A stretch of DNA of 64,000 nt from Neorhizobium galegae bv. orientalis str. HAMBI 540 (lineage in GTDB: Bacteria > Pseudomonadota > Alphaproteobacteria > Rhizobiales > Rhizobiaceae), in the NCBI RefSeq assembly GCF_000731315.1, contig NZ_HG938353.1:434001-498000 (forward strand), in the 5' to 3' direction. The notes under the pieces were generated by a model, which was given only the letters and a program-made list of their open reading frames with translations, was not told the origin of the DNA and did no database searches. Shown here in pieces: positions 21,176-31,370 of the stretch. Position numbers and translations under genes: made by a program. How positions within the stretch are numbered: position 1 is the stretch's first letter; every line of letters begins with the position of its first letter.

Positions 21176-22983
21176 CCATTCTCCGCCGTCGCCGGCTCCG
21201 GGCTCAGTTCGTCGTCGACCACCATCGACCGCTTCGGCTTGATCAGCGGTTCCGGCCGGACCGGGCTGTTGAACAGCATTTCGCGGCCGGCGCCGAGCCC
21301 CTGGACGGCCTGGATCTGCAGCCGCTCCTCGTCGCGCTGGCGGATGTCGTTACCGATCTCCTCAGCGTCGATTTCGCCCATGCCAAGCGCCTCCAGCGTC
21401 TTTCTTCCGAACAGCAGGCCTGATTCCAATGTCTCGCGCAGCTCGTATTCGACGTTCCGGTCCCGCAGCGACAGGGAATGGATACGGTCGTAGGAGCGCA
21501 CATAGAGACGCACGTCCGGAAATTCCGAGCGGATCAGATCGACGATCTGGTCGGTCGTCTCGCGCTTCTGGGTGGTGACGGCAACGACCTTCGCCTTTTC
21601 GATGCCCGACGCGATCAGCACGTCCCGGCGCGTCCCGTCGCCGAAATAGATGCGGAAACCGAAGGAGGCCGCCTGGCGGATACGGTCGGCGGAATCGTCG
21701 ATGACGGTCACCTCGCGGCCGCCGGCCAGCAGGATCTGCGCGGCGATCTGGCCGAAACGCGAAAACCCGATCATCAGCACGTCGGCGCCGGCGCCGTCGA
21801 AATCTTCCTCGAGTTCCTCGCGGCTCTCACCATTGAGAAGCCGCTTGGAAAGTGCTGCGCCGAACGGGGTGAGGGCCATCGAAAGCGTCACGCCGGCGAT
21901 CAGCAGCGAGGCGGTGGCCGACGAGAACAGGCCGCTGGCCGTTGCCGTGGTGAACAGCACGAAGCCGAATTCGCCGCCCTGCGGCAGCAGGAAGGCGATG
22001 CGCACCGCATCGTTGTGTGGCGAACCCCAGAGCCGGGAGAGCCCGTAGACGATCAGCGCCTTGAGCGCCATGAAGATCGGCACCGCTGGCAGGATGAAGA
22101 AGATGTTGTCGAGGATGACATGGACTTCCAGCGACAGGCCGACGGCCATGAAGAACAGCGCCAGAAGCAGGCCGCGGAACGGTTCGATATCCGCTTCCAG
22201 CTCATGTCGGTAGGAAGACTCGGCCAGCATCACGCCGGACAGGAAGGCGCCCATCGCCATCGACAGGCCGACCGCCTGCATCGCCGCCGCCGACCCCAGC
22301 ACCACCAGCAGCGCTGCGGCGATCATCACCTCGCGCGCACCAGTGCGGGCGATGATCTGGAACATCGGCGTCAAGAGATAGCGCCCGGCGATCACCATGG
22401 CGCCAACGGCTCCGACCGCGATTGCGAAATCCAGAAGTGGCGAGGCTTCTGTCTCCGTGGTTCCCGGCGCCAGAATGGTGATCAGCGCCAGCAGCGGCAC
22501 GATCGCGAGATCCTGGAACAGCAGTACCGAGAACGAGCGTTGGCCGTGCCGGCTGTTCATTTCGCCGTCGTCGTTGAGGATCTGCAGCGCAAACGCGGTC
22601 GACGATAATGCAAGGCCGAAGCCGACGATCAGGCTGCCGCGCCAGTCCGCCATGTTCGTCAGATACGCCAGCCCGGTGAGCGCGAACCCCGAAATTGCCA
22701 CCTGTGCCGGACCGAGGCCAAACACGTCGCCGCGCATCTGCCAGAGACGCGAAGGCTTCAGTTCGAGCCCGATGATGAACAGCAGGAAAACAACGCCGAA
22801 TTCCGCGAAATGCAGCACTTCTTCGGTCTCGACGATCTGCTGCATGATCGGTCCGATGACCACTCCGGCGGCAAGATAACCGAGCACCGTGCCAAGCCCC
22901 AGCTTCCTGAACACCGGGGCGGCGATCACCGCGCCGGCAAGCAGGAGAAGCATTTGGGAAAATAGCGAGCCGGCAGCGGTCAT
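21172..22983 (-). CDS. Monovalent cation:proton antiporter-2 (Kef-type, CPA2) with RCK domain
   Basis: 603 residues. About 12 membrane segments in the Na+/H+ exchanger fold (first at MLLLLAGAVIAAPVF), with LALSSTAFALQ and FQDLAIVPLL typical of CPA2. A cytoplasmic RCK/TrkA-N domain follows, with the Rossmann sequence VLMIGFSRFGQIAAQ and VIDDS. Probably glutathione- or nucleotide-gated K+/H+ exchange, protective against electrophiles. ATG 22983 is chosen on family similarity; starts at 23013 and 23085 are possible. No ribosome binding site is obvious. Confidence 0.9.
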   Translation of the reverse strand: MTAAGSLFSQMLLLLAGAVIAAPVFRKLGLGTVLGYLAAGVVIGPIMQQIVETEEVLHFAEFGVVFLLFIIGLELKPSRLWQMRGDVFGLGPAQVAISGFALTGLAYLTNMADWRGSLIVGFGLALSSTAFALQILNDDGEMNSRHGQRSFSVLLFQDLAIVPLLALITILAPGTTETEASPLLDFAIAVGAVGAMVIAGRYLLTPMFQIIARTGAREVMIAAALLVVLGSAAAMQAVGLSMAMGAFLSGVMLAESSYRHELEADIEPFRGLLLALFFMAVGLSLEVHVILDNIFFILPAVPIFMALKALIVYGLSRLWGSPHNDAVRIAFLLPQGGEFGFVLFTTATASGLFSSATASLLIAGVTLSMALTPFGAALSKRLLNGESREELEEDFDGAGADVLMIGFSRFGQIAAQILLAGGREVTVIDDSADRIRQAASFGFRIYFGDGTRRDVLIASGIEKAKVVAVTTQKRETTDQIVDLIRSEFPDVRLYVRSYDRIHSLSLRDRNVEYELRETLESGLLFGRKTLEALGMGEIDAEEIGNDIRQRDEERLQIQAVQGLGAGREMLFNSPVRPEPLIKPKRSMVVDDELSPEPATAENG

Positions 22984-23087
22984 GCGGGATACTTTCAGTC
23001 TAAGGTGGGACATCAAGAATCGGCGAGCCGCCCTTGATGCTTCTAACAGTGCACAATAAATGGGACGAGAATGAAAGGCTTGCAATC

Positions 23088-24434
23088 ATGACCTCTGAAA
23101 TCGATTCCGCCGACCTGCTTTCCCGCGCCAGCCAATTGATCGATCTAGCCAAGGCCGCGGGAGCGGATCAGGCGGACGCGGTCGTGGTTCGCTCCCGCTC
23201 CCGCTCCGTCAGCGTCCGCCTCGGCAAGGTCGAGGGCACGGAGGCCTCCGAGAGCGACGATTTCTCGCTCCGCGTCTTCGTCGGTCAAAAAGTCGCGAGC
23301 GTCTCGGCCAATCCCGGCTTCGACATGAAGATCCTCGCCGAGCGTGCCGTCGCCATGGCCAAGGTCTCTCCCGAAGATCCCTTCGCCTGCCTTGCGGACG
23401 AGGCGGATCTCGCCAGATCCTATCCGGACCTCGAGCTTTACGATCCCACCGACATCTCGACCGACGCGCTCCGTGAAGCATCGCTCGAAATGGAACAGGC
23501 GGCGCTCGATGTTCAGGGCGTCACCAATTCCTCCGGCGCCGGCGCATCGTCGGGCATGGGCGGCCTCGTGCTCGTCACCTCGCACGGCTTTTCCGGCAGC
23601 TATATGGCTTCCCGTTTCGGCCGCTCCGTCAGCGTCATTGCCGGCGAGGGCACCAAGATGGAGCGCGACTACGATTTCGACAGCCGCCTTTATGCCGCCG
23701 ATCTCGACGATCCGAAGCTGATCGGCCGCCGCGCCGGCGAGCGCACCGTGAAACGCGTCAATCCACGCCAGGTCGATACCGGCAGCAACATCACCGTCGT
23801 CTTCGATCCGCGCATTGCCCGCGGTTTCGTCGGCCATATTGCCGGCGCTATCAATGGCGCGTCGGTCGCCCGTAAGACCAGCTTCCTGCGCGACAAGATG
23901 GGCCAGCAGGTGCTCAAAGCCGGGCTCAGCATCACCGACGATCCGCTGATCGTCCGCGGCTCCTCTTCGCGTCCTTTCGATGGCGAGGGTGTTTCCGGCG
24001 AACGCATGGTGATGATCGAGGACGGCGTCCTGAACCACTGGTTCCTGTCGACCTCGACGGCGCGCGAGCTCGGGCTTGTCACCAACGGCCGCGGCGTGCG
24101 CGGTGGCACGGCTGTCTCGCCGGCCTCCACCAATCTGGCGCTGGAGCCTGGCGACATCTCGCCCGAGGATCTGATCAAGTCGATCGGCAACGGCTTCTAC
24201 ATCACCGAGCTGATCGGCCAGGGCGTCAACATGATCACCGGCGAATACTCGCGCGGTGCGACCGGCTTCTGGATCGAGAATGGCGAGCTCGCCTATCCCG
24301 TTTCGGAAGTGACGATCGCCTCCAACCTCAAGGACATGTTCATGCGCCTGACGCCGGCCAATGACATCGACCGCAAGTTCGGCGTCGCGTCCCCGACCAT
24401 TGCCATCGAGGGCATGACGCTGGCGGGACGCTGA
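23088..24434 (+). CDS. pmbA: TldE/PmbA family metalloprotease-like protein
   Basis: 448 residues, matching PmbA/TldE, the partner of TldD in a zinc protease that matures microcins and degrades unfolded peptides. Visible are LRVFVGQKVASVSANP near the N-terminus, SSGAGASSGMGGLVLVTSHG in the middle, and the C-terminal GEYSRGATGFWIENGELAYP. As in other TldE proteins no HExxH motif is seen; the zinc ligands are in TldD, which is not in this window. ATG 23088 has AAAGG upstream. It begins a probable operon running through cysQ and lpxK. Confidence 0.93.
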   Translation: MTSEIDSADLLSRASQLIDLAKAAGADQADAVVVRSRSRSVSVRLGKVEGTEASESDDFSLRVFVGQKVASVSANPGFDMKILAERAVAMAKVSPEDPFACLADEADLARSYPDLELYDPTDISTDALREASLEMEQAALDVQGVTNSSGAGASSGMGGLVLVTSHGFSGSYMASRFGRSVSVIAGEGTKMERDYDFDSRLYAADLDDPKLIGRRAGERTVKRVNPRQVDTGSNITVVFDPRIARGFVGHIAGAINGASVARKTSFLRDKMGQQVLKAGLSITDDPLIVRGSSSRPFDGEGVSGERMVMIEDGVLNHWFLSTSTARELGLVTNGRGVRGGTAVSPASTNLALEPGDISPEDLIKSIGNGFYITELIGQGVNMITGEYSRGATGFWIENGELAYPVSEVTIASNLKDMFMRLTPANDIDRKFGVASPTIAIEGMTLAGR

Positions 24435-24439
24435 TCCCG

Positions 24440-25243
24440 GTGGCGGAAGTGCTGGACTGGGGCCAGGACCTCGAACTCATTCTCGACGCGGCGCGCCAGG
24501 CCGGCGAGATCGCCCATGGCTTTTTCGGCCGCTCGCCGGAAGTCTGGTGGAAGAACGAGGGCCGGTCTCCGGTCAGCGCCGCCGATTTTGCCGCCAACGA
24601 CCGGCTGCAGAGCCTGCTCCTGACGGCCCGGCCGAACTACGGCTGGCTCTCCGAAGAGACCGACGACGATGTTGCCCGGCTTGACCGTGAAACGCTTTTC
24701 GTCGTCGATCCGATCGACGGCACCCGGGCCTTCATCAATGGCGAAAAGACCTGGTGCGTCTCGGTCGCCGTCGTCCATCGCGGCCAGCCGGTCGCCGGTG
24801 TCCTGGTCGCGCCGGCGCTCGACGAGGAGTTTTGTGCGGTGAAGGATGGTCCGGCGCTGAAGAATGGGCGCCCGATTTCAGTCACCGGTGAGCGCGCCAA
24901 CGGCGAACTGGTTATCGCGGCCGACGAAAACCTCGTCAAGAAATTCGAGCCGGGTTTTCGAGACGAAGTCCGTCGGGTGCGGCATGTACCGTCGCTTGCC
25001 TACAGGCTCGCCATGATCGCCGACGGCAGCATCGATGGCACGGTCGTCAAGCGCGCCTCCCACGACTGGGATCTGGCGGCTGCCGACCTCATTCTCGAAC
25101 GGGCAGGCGGGTGCCTTGTCGATCTTGCCGGCAACCGGCTTGTCTATAACCGCGAGAGTGTCGTCCACGAAATGCTGGCCGCCGGCGCCGAACATGCGCT
25201 CCGCAGCCTTTTGCCCCAGCTTGCCGGCCTCGCTCCGGGTTGA
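24440..25243 (+). CDS. Inositol monophosphatase family, CysQ-like 3'(2'),5'-bisphosphate nucleotidase
   Basis: 267 residues of the Mg2+/Li+-sensitive phosphatase family. Metal-binding motifs: SEETDDD (Glu at about 73), DPIDGTRAFI (about 93-102) and WDLAAADLIL. Likely substrates are 3'-phosphoadenosine 5'-phosphate or inositol phosphates; sequence alone does not decide. GTG start 5 bases after pmbA, so translation is probably coupled. Confidence 0.88.
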   Translation: MAEVLDWGQDLELILDAARQAGEIAHGFFGRSPEVWWKNEGRSPVSAADFAANDRLQSLLLTARPNYGWLSEETDDDVARLDRETLFVVDPIDGTRAFINGEKTWCVSVAVVHRGQPVAGVLVAPALDEEFCAVKDGPALKNGRPISVTGERANGELVIAADENLVKKFEPGFRDEVRRVRHVPSLAYRLAMIADGSIDGTVVKRASHDWDLAAADLILERAGGCLVDLAGNRLVYNRESVVHEMLAAGAEHALRSLLPQLAGLAPG

Positions 25244-25304
25244 CCTTTCATTAGGAATGCAGCACAGGAAGAGCCGGGGGAGCTGGAACGGACGGATACG
25301 GACA

Positions 25305-25547
25305 ATGACGGAAACGGGCGAAAAGAAACAACTTCTGCATCTGGTCTTTGGCGGCGAACTGCAGAGCTTGGAAGGTCTTCAATTCAAGGATCTTTCGGCG
25401 CTTGATATCGTCGGCATCTATCCCGACTACGCAAGCGCGCTCGTCGCCTGGCGGGGCAAGGCGCAGCAGACGGTCGACAACGCTCATATGCGTTATTTCA
25501 TCGTCCATATGCACCGCTTGCTCGATCCTGATACTAAGTCGGCTTGA
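25305..25547 (+). CDS. DUF4170 domain protein
   Basis: 80 residues, soluble, no signal peptide. The conserved core is LLHLVFGGELQSLEG, LDIVGIYPDYASALVAW and DNAHMRYFIVHMHRLL. It is found in alphaproteobacteria beside waaA and lpxK. Function unknown; the constant location suggests a link to lipid A or Kdo assembly. ATG 25305; no strong ribosome binding site. Confidence 0.88.
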   Translation: MTETGEKKQLLHLVFGGELQSLEGLQFKDLSALDIVGIYPDYASALVAWRGKAQQTVDNAHMRYFIVHMHRLLDPDTKSA

Positions 25548-25716
25548 GATAAGCCTCGCGTTTTACAATGTGCTCGCAATGCTGGTCCCTCGCCTGGTAT
25601 CGATCCCGGGGACCCTTTTTTGACGCATTTGTAAAACACAAAAAACTGGGCTACGGATGAGCAATCGGAGGGTCTATCACATTGATGGCGGCCATCACGC
25701 ATCGGGGGCAAACACG

Positions 25717-27036
25717 GTGAGCAAGATTTCTGCGCGCCTGGCTCTCGCTGGCTACCGGGCGGCCGGTATTACCCTCTATCCGTTGGTTGGTCCTTACCTT
25801 GCCTATCGCGCCATGAAGGGCAAGGAGGACAGGACCCGCAAGCTGGAACGGCTCGGTTATGCAAGCCTTGCCAGGCCCCGCGGCCCGCTGATCTGGGTCC
25901 ATGCGGCAAGCGTCGGGGAAACCATCGCCATCATGCCGATGATCCGCGAGCTGCGGCGCCGCGAAGTCCACATCCTTCTGACGACGGGCACTGTTACATC
26001 CGCAAATCTCGTCCGGTCACGGCTGGCCGACGAGGTGATCCATCAATACGTGCCGCTCGACCTGAAATTTCCGATCAAGCGCTTCATCGCCTACTGGAAG
26101 CCCGACGCCTGCATCACGGCGGAATCGGAAATCTGGCCGACGACGATCGCCGAACTCGCCCGCCGCCGCATTCCGCAGATCCGCGTCAACGCCCGTATCT
26201 CCGACCGGTCCTTCGATCGCTGGCGCAACCGCAGCTCGATCGCCGAGGCCATTTTCGGCAGGATGGCGCTGGTCATCGCCCAGTCGGATCTGGATGCCGA
26301 ACGCTTCCGCGATCTCGGCGCCTGGCCTGTCATCACATCCGGCAACCTGAAGAGCGATACGGACCCGCCACCCTGCGACGAGGCGCTGCTTGCAAGTTAT
26401 CGCAAGCAAATCGGCAGCCGCCGGACCTGGGCGGCGATCTCGACCTTCGACGGCGAGGAAAAGGCGGCGGCAACCGTGCACAAGGCGCTGAAGCCGAAAA
26501 ACGGCCAGTTGACCATTCTCGTGCCGCGCCACCCCGATCGCGCCGACGCGGTCGAGGAGATGCTGAAGGAAGCAGGCCTGACCGTGGCGCGCCGTTCGCG
26601 CAACGACGTGGTGACGCCGGAGACCGACGTCTTTCTCGGCGACTCCATCGGCGAAATGGGACTTTACCTGCGTTTGACCGAAATCGCCTTCGTCGGCAGG
26701 TCGCTGACCAACGAGGGTGGGCAGAACCCCCTGGAACCGGCCATGCTCGGCTGCGCCGTGCTTTCCGGCCCGCATGTCCAGAATTTCCGCGACGCCTATC
26801 AGCATCTGGTGCGCAAGGGTGCCGCCCGCATCGTCAAGGACGTCGAGATGCTGGCAAAGGCCGTCCATTACCTGATGATCAACGACCTCGCCCGCGTGAA
26901 GATGATCGATTCCGGCCATGACGCGATGGAGGAGATGCGCGGTGCCCTGTCGAAGACGATCAAGGCGCTGGAGCCCTATGTCAATCCGCTGACGGTGAGC
27001 GCAAGGCTGCAGCCGAAAGCCGCCGCCGTTCGATGA
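25717..27036 (+). CDS. waaA: 3-deoxy-D-manno-octulosonic acid (Kdo) transferase WaaA
   Basis: Transfers Kdo from CMP-Kdo to lipid A precursor at the inner membrane, a GT-B (GT30) enzyme. 439 residues from GTG 25717: an N-terminal membrane anchor (LALAGYRAAGITLYPLVGPY), the family motif GPLIWVHAASVGE with the catalytic Glu, TESEIWPTT, and NEGGQNPLEPAMLGC near the C-terminus. The GTG was chosen because family similarity begins with SKISARLALAGYR and a G-rich site lies upstream; an ATG at 25657 is the alternative. The stop overlaps the next ATG. Confidence 0.95.
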   Translation: MSKISARLALAGYRAAGITLYPLVGPYLAYRAMKGKEDRTRKLERLGYASLARPRGPLIWVHAASVGETIAIMPMIRELRRREVHILLTTGTVTSANLVRSRLADEVIHQYVPLDLKFPIKRFIAYWKPDACITAESEIWPTTIAELARRRIPQIRVNARISDRSFDRWRNRSSIAEAIFGRMALVIAQSDLDAERFRDLGAWPVITSGNLKSDTDPPPCDEALLASYRKQIGSRRTWAAISTFDGEEKAAATVHKALKPKNGQLTILVPRHPDRADAVEEMLKEAGLTVARRSRNDVVTPETDVFLGDSIGEMGLYLRLTEIAFVGRSLTNEGGQNPLEPAMLGCAVLSGPHVQNFRDAYQHLVRKGAARIVKDVEMLAKAVHYLMINDLARVKMIDSGHDAMEEMRGALSKTIKALEPYVNPLTVSARLQPKAAAVR

Positions 27037-27761
27037 CCCCGGAAACGCTCGCACACATTAGCGGCATCCTGTTCGACAAGGACGGCACGTTGTTGCTCTA
27101 TGACGAAAGCTGGGGACCGGTGAACCGCGAGGCGGCCCGCATCGCCTCGGCTGGCGACGCCGAGCTCGAACCGCAGCTTCTGTTTTCCGGCGGCATGGAC
27201 CCGGTATCCGGCCACACCCGCCCGGACAGCCTGCTGGCCGCCGGCAATGCCGCGGAAATCGCTGCCGGCTTCGTCGCCGCCGGCTCACCGATTGCCGTTG
27301 CCGAACTCACCCGGCTGCTCGACGACCTCTTTATCCGTTCGGCCGAATTTTCGGTACCGGTCACCGATCTGGCGGCGCTGTTCGGCAAGCTCAAGGCGCG
27401 GGGCTTCAAGCTCGGCATCGCCTCCAGCGACAACGAACAGGCGATCCGCCAGACTGCCATCCGCTTCGGCATCATCGATCATGTGGATTTCATCGCCGGC
27501 TACGACAGCGGTCATGGCGTAAAGCCGGGGCCTGGCATGGTGCTCGGCTTCTGCCGCGCCACCGGGCTCGATCCCGCCGAGGTCGCCATGGTCGGCGACA
27601 ACAATCACGACATGCATATGGGCGCGAGCGCTGGCGTCGGCCTCAAGGTCGCGGTGCTGACCGGCACCGGTTCCCGCGAGACGCTGTCGGCCTCGGCGGA
27701 TATCTGCCTTGCCGATATCACCGCGCTCGTGGACCTTCTGCCGGAAAAGCTTCACGCCTGA
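27033..27761 (+). CDS. HAD family hydrolase (phosphoglycolate phosphatase-like)
   Basis: 242 residues. HAD motif I DKDGTL (15-20), cap domain, motif II region GIASSDNEQA, motif III Lys in GVKPGPGM, and motif IV MVGDNNHDM. It overlaps waaA by 4 bases (ATGA), so it is translationally coupled. It sits between waaA and lpxK. Not KdsC by length or cap type; a role in clearing a phosphate by-product of envelope synthesis is only a guess. Confidence 0.9.
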   Translation: MTPETLAHISGILFDKDGTLLLYDESWGPVNREAARIASAGDAELEPQLLFSGGMDPVSGHTRPDSLLAAGNAAEIAAGFVAAGSPIAVAELTRLLDDLFIRSAEFSVPVTDLAALFGKLKARGFKLGIASSDNEQAIRQTAIRFGIIDHVDFIAGYDSGHGVKPGPGMVLGFCRATGLDPAEVAMVGDNNHDMHMGASAGVGLKVAVLTGTGSRETLSASADICLADITALVDLLPEKLHA

Positions 27762-27851
27762 AGCGGGCTTTGGTTTCAAAGACTTGCCTTTTTTCAAAAA
27801 CTGCCATTTTGTTCGCGGGCTGTTTCAGGATGGATCAGCCGGAGTTTGGGT

Positions 27852-28898
27852 ATGGTATCGGAAGCACCGCCATTCTGGTGGACGAAAGCGGATTGGCGTG
27901 CCTGGGGCCTTGCCCCCGTTTCGTTTCTTTATGGCCGGATCGCCGGCCGGCGCATGGCGAAAGCCAGGCGCGCCAGCATTCCCGTGCCGGTCATCTGCGT
28001 CGGCAATTTTACGGTCGGCGGCGCCGGCAAGACCCCGACCGCGGTCACCCTTGCCCGAGCGGCAAAAGAAAAGGGCCTGAAGCCCGGTTTTCTCAGCCGC
28101 GGTTACGGCGGTTCGCTTGACGTCACGACCGTGGTCGATCCCGAACACCATCGGGCCGAGGCGGTCGGCGACGAGGCGCTGCTGCTCTGCCGCGAGACGC
28201 TGACGGTGATTTCGCGCACCCGCGTCGACGGCGCTCATCGACTGGTCGCCGAGGGCGCCGACCTGATCATCATGGACGACGGTTTCCAGAGCGCCCGGCT
28301 GGCGCTGGATTTCGCGCTCGTCGTCATCGATACGGTGCGCGGCATCGGCAACGGCCATCTCGTGCCGGGCGGCCCGGTGAGGGCGCCGATATCCGAGCAG
28401 ATGCGCCAGCTCTCGGCCATCCTCAAGGTCGGCAACGGCGAGGCTGCCGACAAGCTGGTGCGCCAGGCGGCCCGCGCCGGCAAGCAGTTCTATGTCGCGA
28501 CGCTGAAGCCGCGAGAAAATCGCGAGATCGCCGGCAAGTCGCTGTTTGCCTTCGCCGGCATCGCCGATCCGGAAAAGTTCTACCGCACCGTCAGAGAAGT
28601 CGGCGGGCTGGTCGTGGAAAAACGCGCCTTCCCGGACCACCATTATTTCAGCGAGGACGAGATTTCGGACCTGCTGGATGATGCCGCGAAAGACAATCTG
28701 ACGCTCGTCACCACAGCCAAGGATGCGGTGCGGCTGCAGGGGCATCACGGACGCATGGAGGAACTGGCGAAAAAGGTAAGCGTCGTCGAGGTCGACATGG
28801 CGTTCGACGATCCGCAGGCGCCGGGCAAGATCATCGATACGGCGATCGCCAATTTCCGAGAGCGGCGCATCCGGGAAGGAAATGCGGTGAAAGCCTAG
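27852..28898 (+). CDS. lpxK: Tetraacyldisaccharide 4'-kinase LpxK
   Basis: Phosphorylates the 4' position of the lipid A disaccharide. 348 residues; an N-terminal amphipathic helix, then the P-loop [13 protein letters not shown] (51-63), GFLSRGYGG, and [16 protein letters not shown] precedes ATG 27852. Last forward gene of the envelope cluster; its stop overlaps that of the convergent DUF2093 gene by 3 bases. Confidence 0.96.
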   Translation: MVSEAPPFWWTKADWRAWGLAPVSFLYGRIAGRRMAKARRASIPVPVICVGNFTVGGAGKTPTAVTLARAAKEKGLKPGFLSRGYGGSLDVTTVVDPEHHRAEAVGDEALLLCRETLTVISRTRVDGAHRLVAEGADLIIMDDGFQSARLALDFALVVIDTVRGIGNGHLVPGGPVRAPISEQMRQLSAILKVGNGEAADKLVRQAARAGKQFYVATLKPRENREIAGKSLFAFAGIADPEKFYRTVREVGGLVVEKRAFPDHHYFSEDEISDLLDDAAKDNLTLVTTAKDAVRLQGHHGRMEELAKKVSVVEVDMAFDDPQAPGKIIDTAIANFRERRIREGNAVKA

Positions 28899-29128
28899 CC
28901 GCGGCTCTGGTTCGGCAGCATGCCGGCGCGTTTGTCGGCTTCCAGCGAGGAGGCACAATCGACATAGGGCTCCTGCCGCGCGACGCTCCAGTAACGCAAC
29001 TCGTCGATCGGGATCTGCGCACCGGTCATGGCGCATATGACATACGAGCCGGCGGTCAGGATCTGGTAGTCGCCGTCGAGATAGCGGATCTTCGCTTCGC
29101 GGAACCCGCTTCCCTCGAACCGGTTCAT
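28895..29128 (-). CDS. DUF2093 domain protein
   Basis: 77 residues. Core [37 protein letters not shown] and [14 protein letters not shown] lies upstream of ATG 29128. Small, soluble and of unknown function; the two Cys and the CAxTG pattern could suggest metal binding, which is inference. Conserved next to lpxK and mutL in rhizobia. Confidence 0.88.
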   Translation of the reverse strand: MNRFEGSGFREAKIRYLDGDYQILTAGSYVICAMTGAQIPIDELRYWSVARQEPYVDCASSLEADKRAGMLPNQSRG

Positions 29129-29194
29129 CTGTCGTCTCCTGCGGAAAAACATGGCGCCTGCTCTATCCCGATTGTCGCTGAATTGCCAGCTTTT

Positions 29195-31009
29195 TCAGCT
29201 TCGGCCGAAGAGCCGCTCGATGTCGGAAAGCTTGAGTTCGATGTAGGTCGGACGTCCGTGGTTGCAGGTGCCGGAGCCGGGCGTCGCTTCCATTTCCCGC
29301 AGAAGCGCGTTCATCTCCTCCGGCCTCAGCCGCCGGCCGGAACGCACCGAACCGTGGCAGGCCATGGTGGCGGCGACATATTCGAGCTTGCCGCGCAGGC
29401 CCCCGGCGGTGTTCCATTCGGCGATCTCGTCGGCGAGGTCGCGGACCATCGAGGCCGCATCGACTTCGCCGAGCATGGCGGGCGTCTCGCGCACGGCGAC
29501 AGCGCCGGGGCCGAACCGTTCGATCGCCAGCCCCAGCCGGTCGAGTTCCGTCGCATTCGCCATCAGCCGGTCGCAATCCTCTTCCGGCAAGTCGATGATT
29601 TCCGGGATCAGGAGCACCTGGCTCGCCAGCCGCTTGTTGTCGAGTGCCTTGCGCATCGCCTCGAACACCAGCCGTTCGTGCGCGGCATGCTGGTCGACGA
29701 TGACCAGCCCGTCTTCGGTCTGCGCGACGATATAGTTTTCGTGGACCTGCGCCCGTGCGGCGCCCAGGCGATAGCGCGGCGCGTCTTCGGCAGCGGTCCT
29801 TGGAGCGGCTTCCGCGATCACCGTGTCGGCGCGCGCGGCCGGCATGGTCAGCACGTCGAAACCGGATTGCGCCGGTTCGGCAAAGCCGTTGGCCGGCTGC
29901 GGATGGAGCGGCCTGAACGGCGATGCCGCGGCCGCCCAAGGGGTGCGCGGGGCGGCATGAGCCGGCGGAAAGCCGGGGCGGAAGGCGCGCATCATGCCCG
30001 ACGTACCGGTCGTTGCCGCCCGGTCGCCTTCGCGATGCAGCGCCTCGCGGATCGCCCCGACGATCAGGCCTCGCACCAGGCCGGGATCGCGGAACCGCAC
30101 GTCCGACTTCGCCGGATGCACGTTAACGTCCACCAGCGCCGGATCGATCTTGATCGAAAGGACTGCCACCGGATAGCGGCCGGAGGGCACGCTTTCCGCA
30201 TAGGCGCCGCGCAGGGCCGACAGGATCAGCTTGTCCTGCACCGGCCGCCCATTGACGAAGGCATATTGATGCGCCGAGTTCCCACGGTGAAAGGTCGGCA
30301 CGCCGACGAAGCCGGAAAGCCCGACATCTTCCCGCACCGCATCGATCTCGATCGCATTGTCGCGGAAATCGGCACCGAGGATCTGCGCCATGCGGGAAAG
30401 ATGGTCGTCGCCGGTCGCCGGGAATTCCAGCGTCGTGCGGTCGGAGCCCGACAGCACGAAGCGGATATGTGGGAAGGCGATCGCCATGCGCTTGACCACT
30501 TCGGTGATCGCGCCGGCCTCGGCCTTTTCGGTCTTTAAAAATTTCAGCCGCGCCGGGGTCGCGAAGAAGATGTCGCGCACCTCGACGACCGTGCCGGTAT
30601 TGGCGGGCGCCGGCTTCACGCCGGACATCTTGCCGCCGACGACTGCCACCTGCGATCCTTCCGAATGACCGTTGCGGCGGCTGGTGATGGTGAGTTTTGC
30701 CACCGACCCGATCGAGGGCAGGGCCTCGCCGCGGAAGCCGAGCGTGCGAATGTCGTCGAGCGTCTCGGAAATCTTCGAGGTGCAGTGCCGCCGCACGGCA
30801 AGATCGAGATCGGCCGCATCCATGCCGGAACCGTTATCGGTAATGCGGATCAGGCTCTTGCCGCCGCCAGCGGTGGCGATCTCGATGCGGGTCGCGCCGG
30901 CATCGATGGCGTTTTCGATCAGTTCCTTGGCGGCGCTGGCAGGCCTTTCGATGACCTCGCCGGCAGCGATCTGGTTGATCAGGGTCTCGGGTAGCTGTTT
31001 GACGGACAT
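29195..31009 (-). CDS. mutL: DNA mismatch repair protein MutL
   Basis: 604 residues. The N-terminal GHKL ATPase has [17 protein letters not shown] and [13 protein letters not shown] Pro/Ala-rich linker spans about residues 330-410. The C-terminal dimerisation domain carries [12 protein letters not shown], matching the endonuclease motif DQHA-x2-E-x4-E, plus [12 protein letters not shown] and CNHGRPT. It should therefore nick DNA itself, as in bacteria without MutH. Start ATG 31009. Confidence 0.96.
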   Translation of the reverse strand: MSVKQLPETLINQIAAGEVIERPASAAKELIENAIDAGATRIEIATAGGGKSLIRITDNGSGMDAADLDLAVRRHCTSKISETLDDIRTLGFRGEALPSIGSVAKLTITSRRNGHSEGSQVAVVGGKMSGVKPAPANTGTVVEVRDIFFATPARLKFLKTEKAEAGAITEVVKRMAIAFPHIRFVLSGSDRTTLEFPATGDDHLSRMAQILGADFRDNAIEIDAVREDVGLSGFVGVPTFHRGNSAHQYAFVNGRPVQDKLILSALRGAYAESVPSGRYPVAVLSIKIDPALVDVNVHPAKSDVRFRDPGLVRGLIVGAIREALHREGDRAATTGTSGMMRAFRPGFPPAHAAPRTPWAAAASPFRPLHPQPANGFAEPAQSGFDVLTMPAARADTVIAEAAPRTAAEDAPRYRLGAARAQVHENYIVAQTEDGLVIVDQHAAHERLVFEAMRKALDNKRLASQVLLIPEIIDLPEEDCDRLMANATELDRLGLAIERFGPGAVAVRETPAMLGEVDAASMVRDLADEIAEWNTAGGLRGKLEYVAATMACHGSVRSGRRLRPEEMNALLREMEATPGSGTCNHGRPTYIELKLSDIERLFGRS

Positions 31010-31370
31010 GCGCCATTTTCCCGGATTCGGCGCCGGAAGGAAAGCCCGGATCGCGCCTTTCCTTGCCCGTTGAAATGAACTTTAGGTTGATGCACGGCCG
31101 TTCATTAATCCGGCTTTAAGATAAAGGCGATAATTTGTTCCGTATTAAACTTGGATGAAACCGGGGAGGCGCCAGCTTCCCGCGAGTGACCGGGATGGCG
31201 GCCAGCTGGGCACCGTCATGCGAGCCCCGATTACCCGTTGAGGACTTGGAGCCAGCATGTTCCCGCGCCGACAAGACGAAAACTAGAAGGAATAACGCCG
31301 AGAGGCGAATATCGGCATTACGGTCCGATTTTTCATTCGGTCCGAAAAAGCATACGGGGAGTTTCATCCT
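31010..31370. other. Intergenic region between divergent mutL and the PAS-REC gene
   Basis: About 360 bases with both promoters presumably inside. It holds a TTAA-N7-TTAA site (31105-31119) and a direct repeat CGGTCCGA near 31321 and 31340. A 62-codon plus-strand frame (31186-31374) ends on the PAS gene's ATG (ATGA overlap) but has no ribosome binding site and poor codon use. Otherwise nothing recognised. Confidence 0.5.
31105..31119. promoter_or_regulatory. CtrA-like box TTAA-N7-TTAA
   Basis: TTAA (31105-31108), 7 bases, TTAA (31116-31119), followed by G. This is the alphaproteobacterial CtrA consensus form without the final C. It lies about 250 bases before the PAS-REC gene and about 95 before mutL. 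A single short AT-rich motif can occur by chance. Confidence 0.35.
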
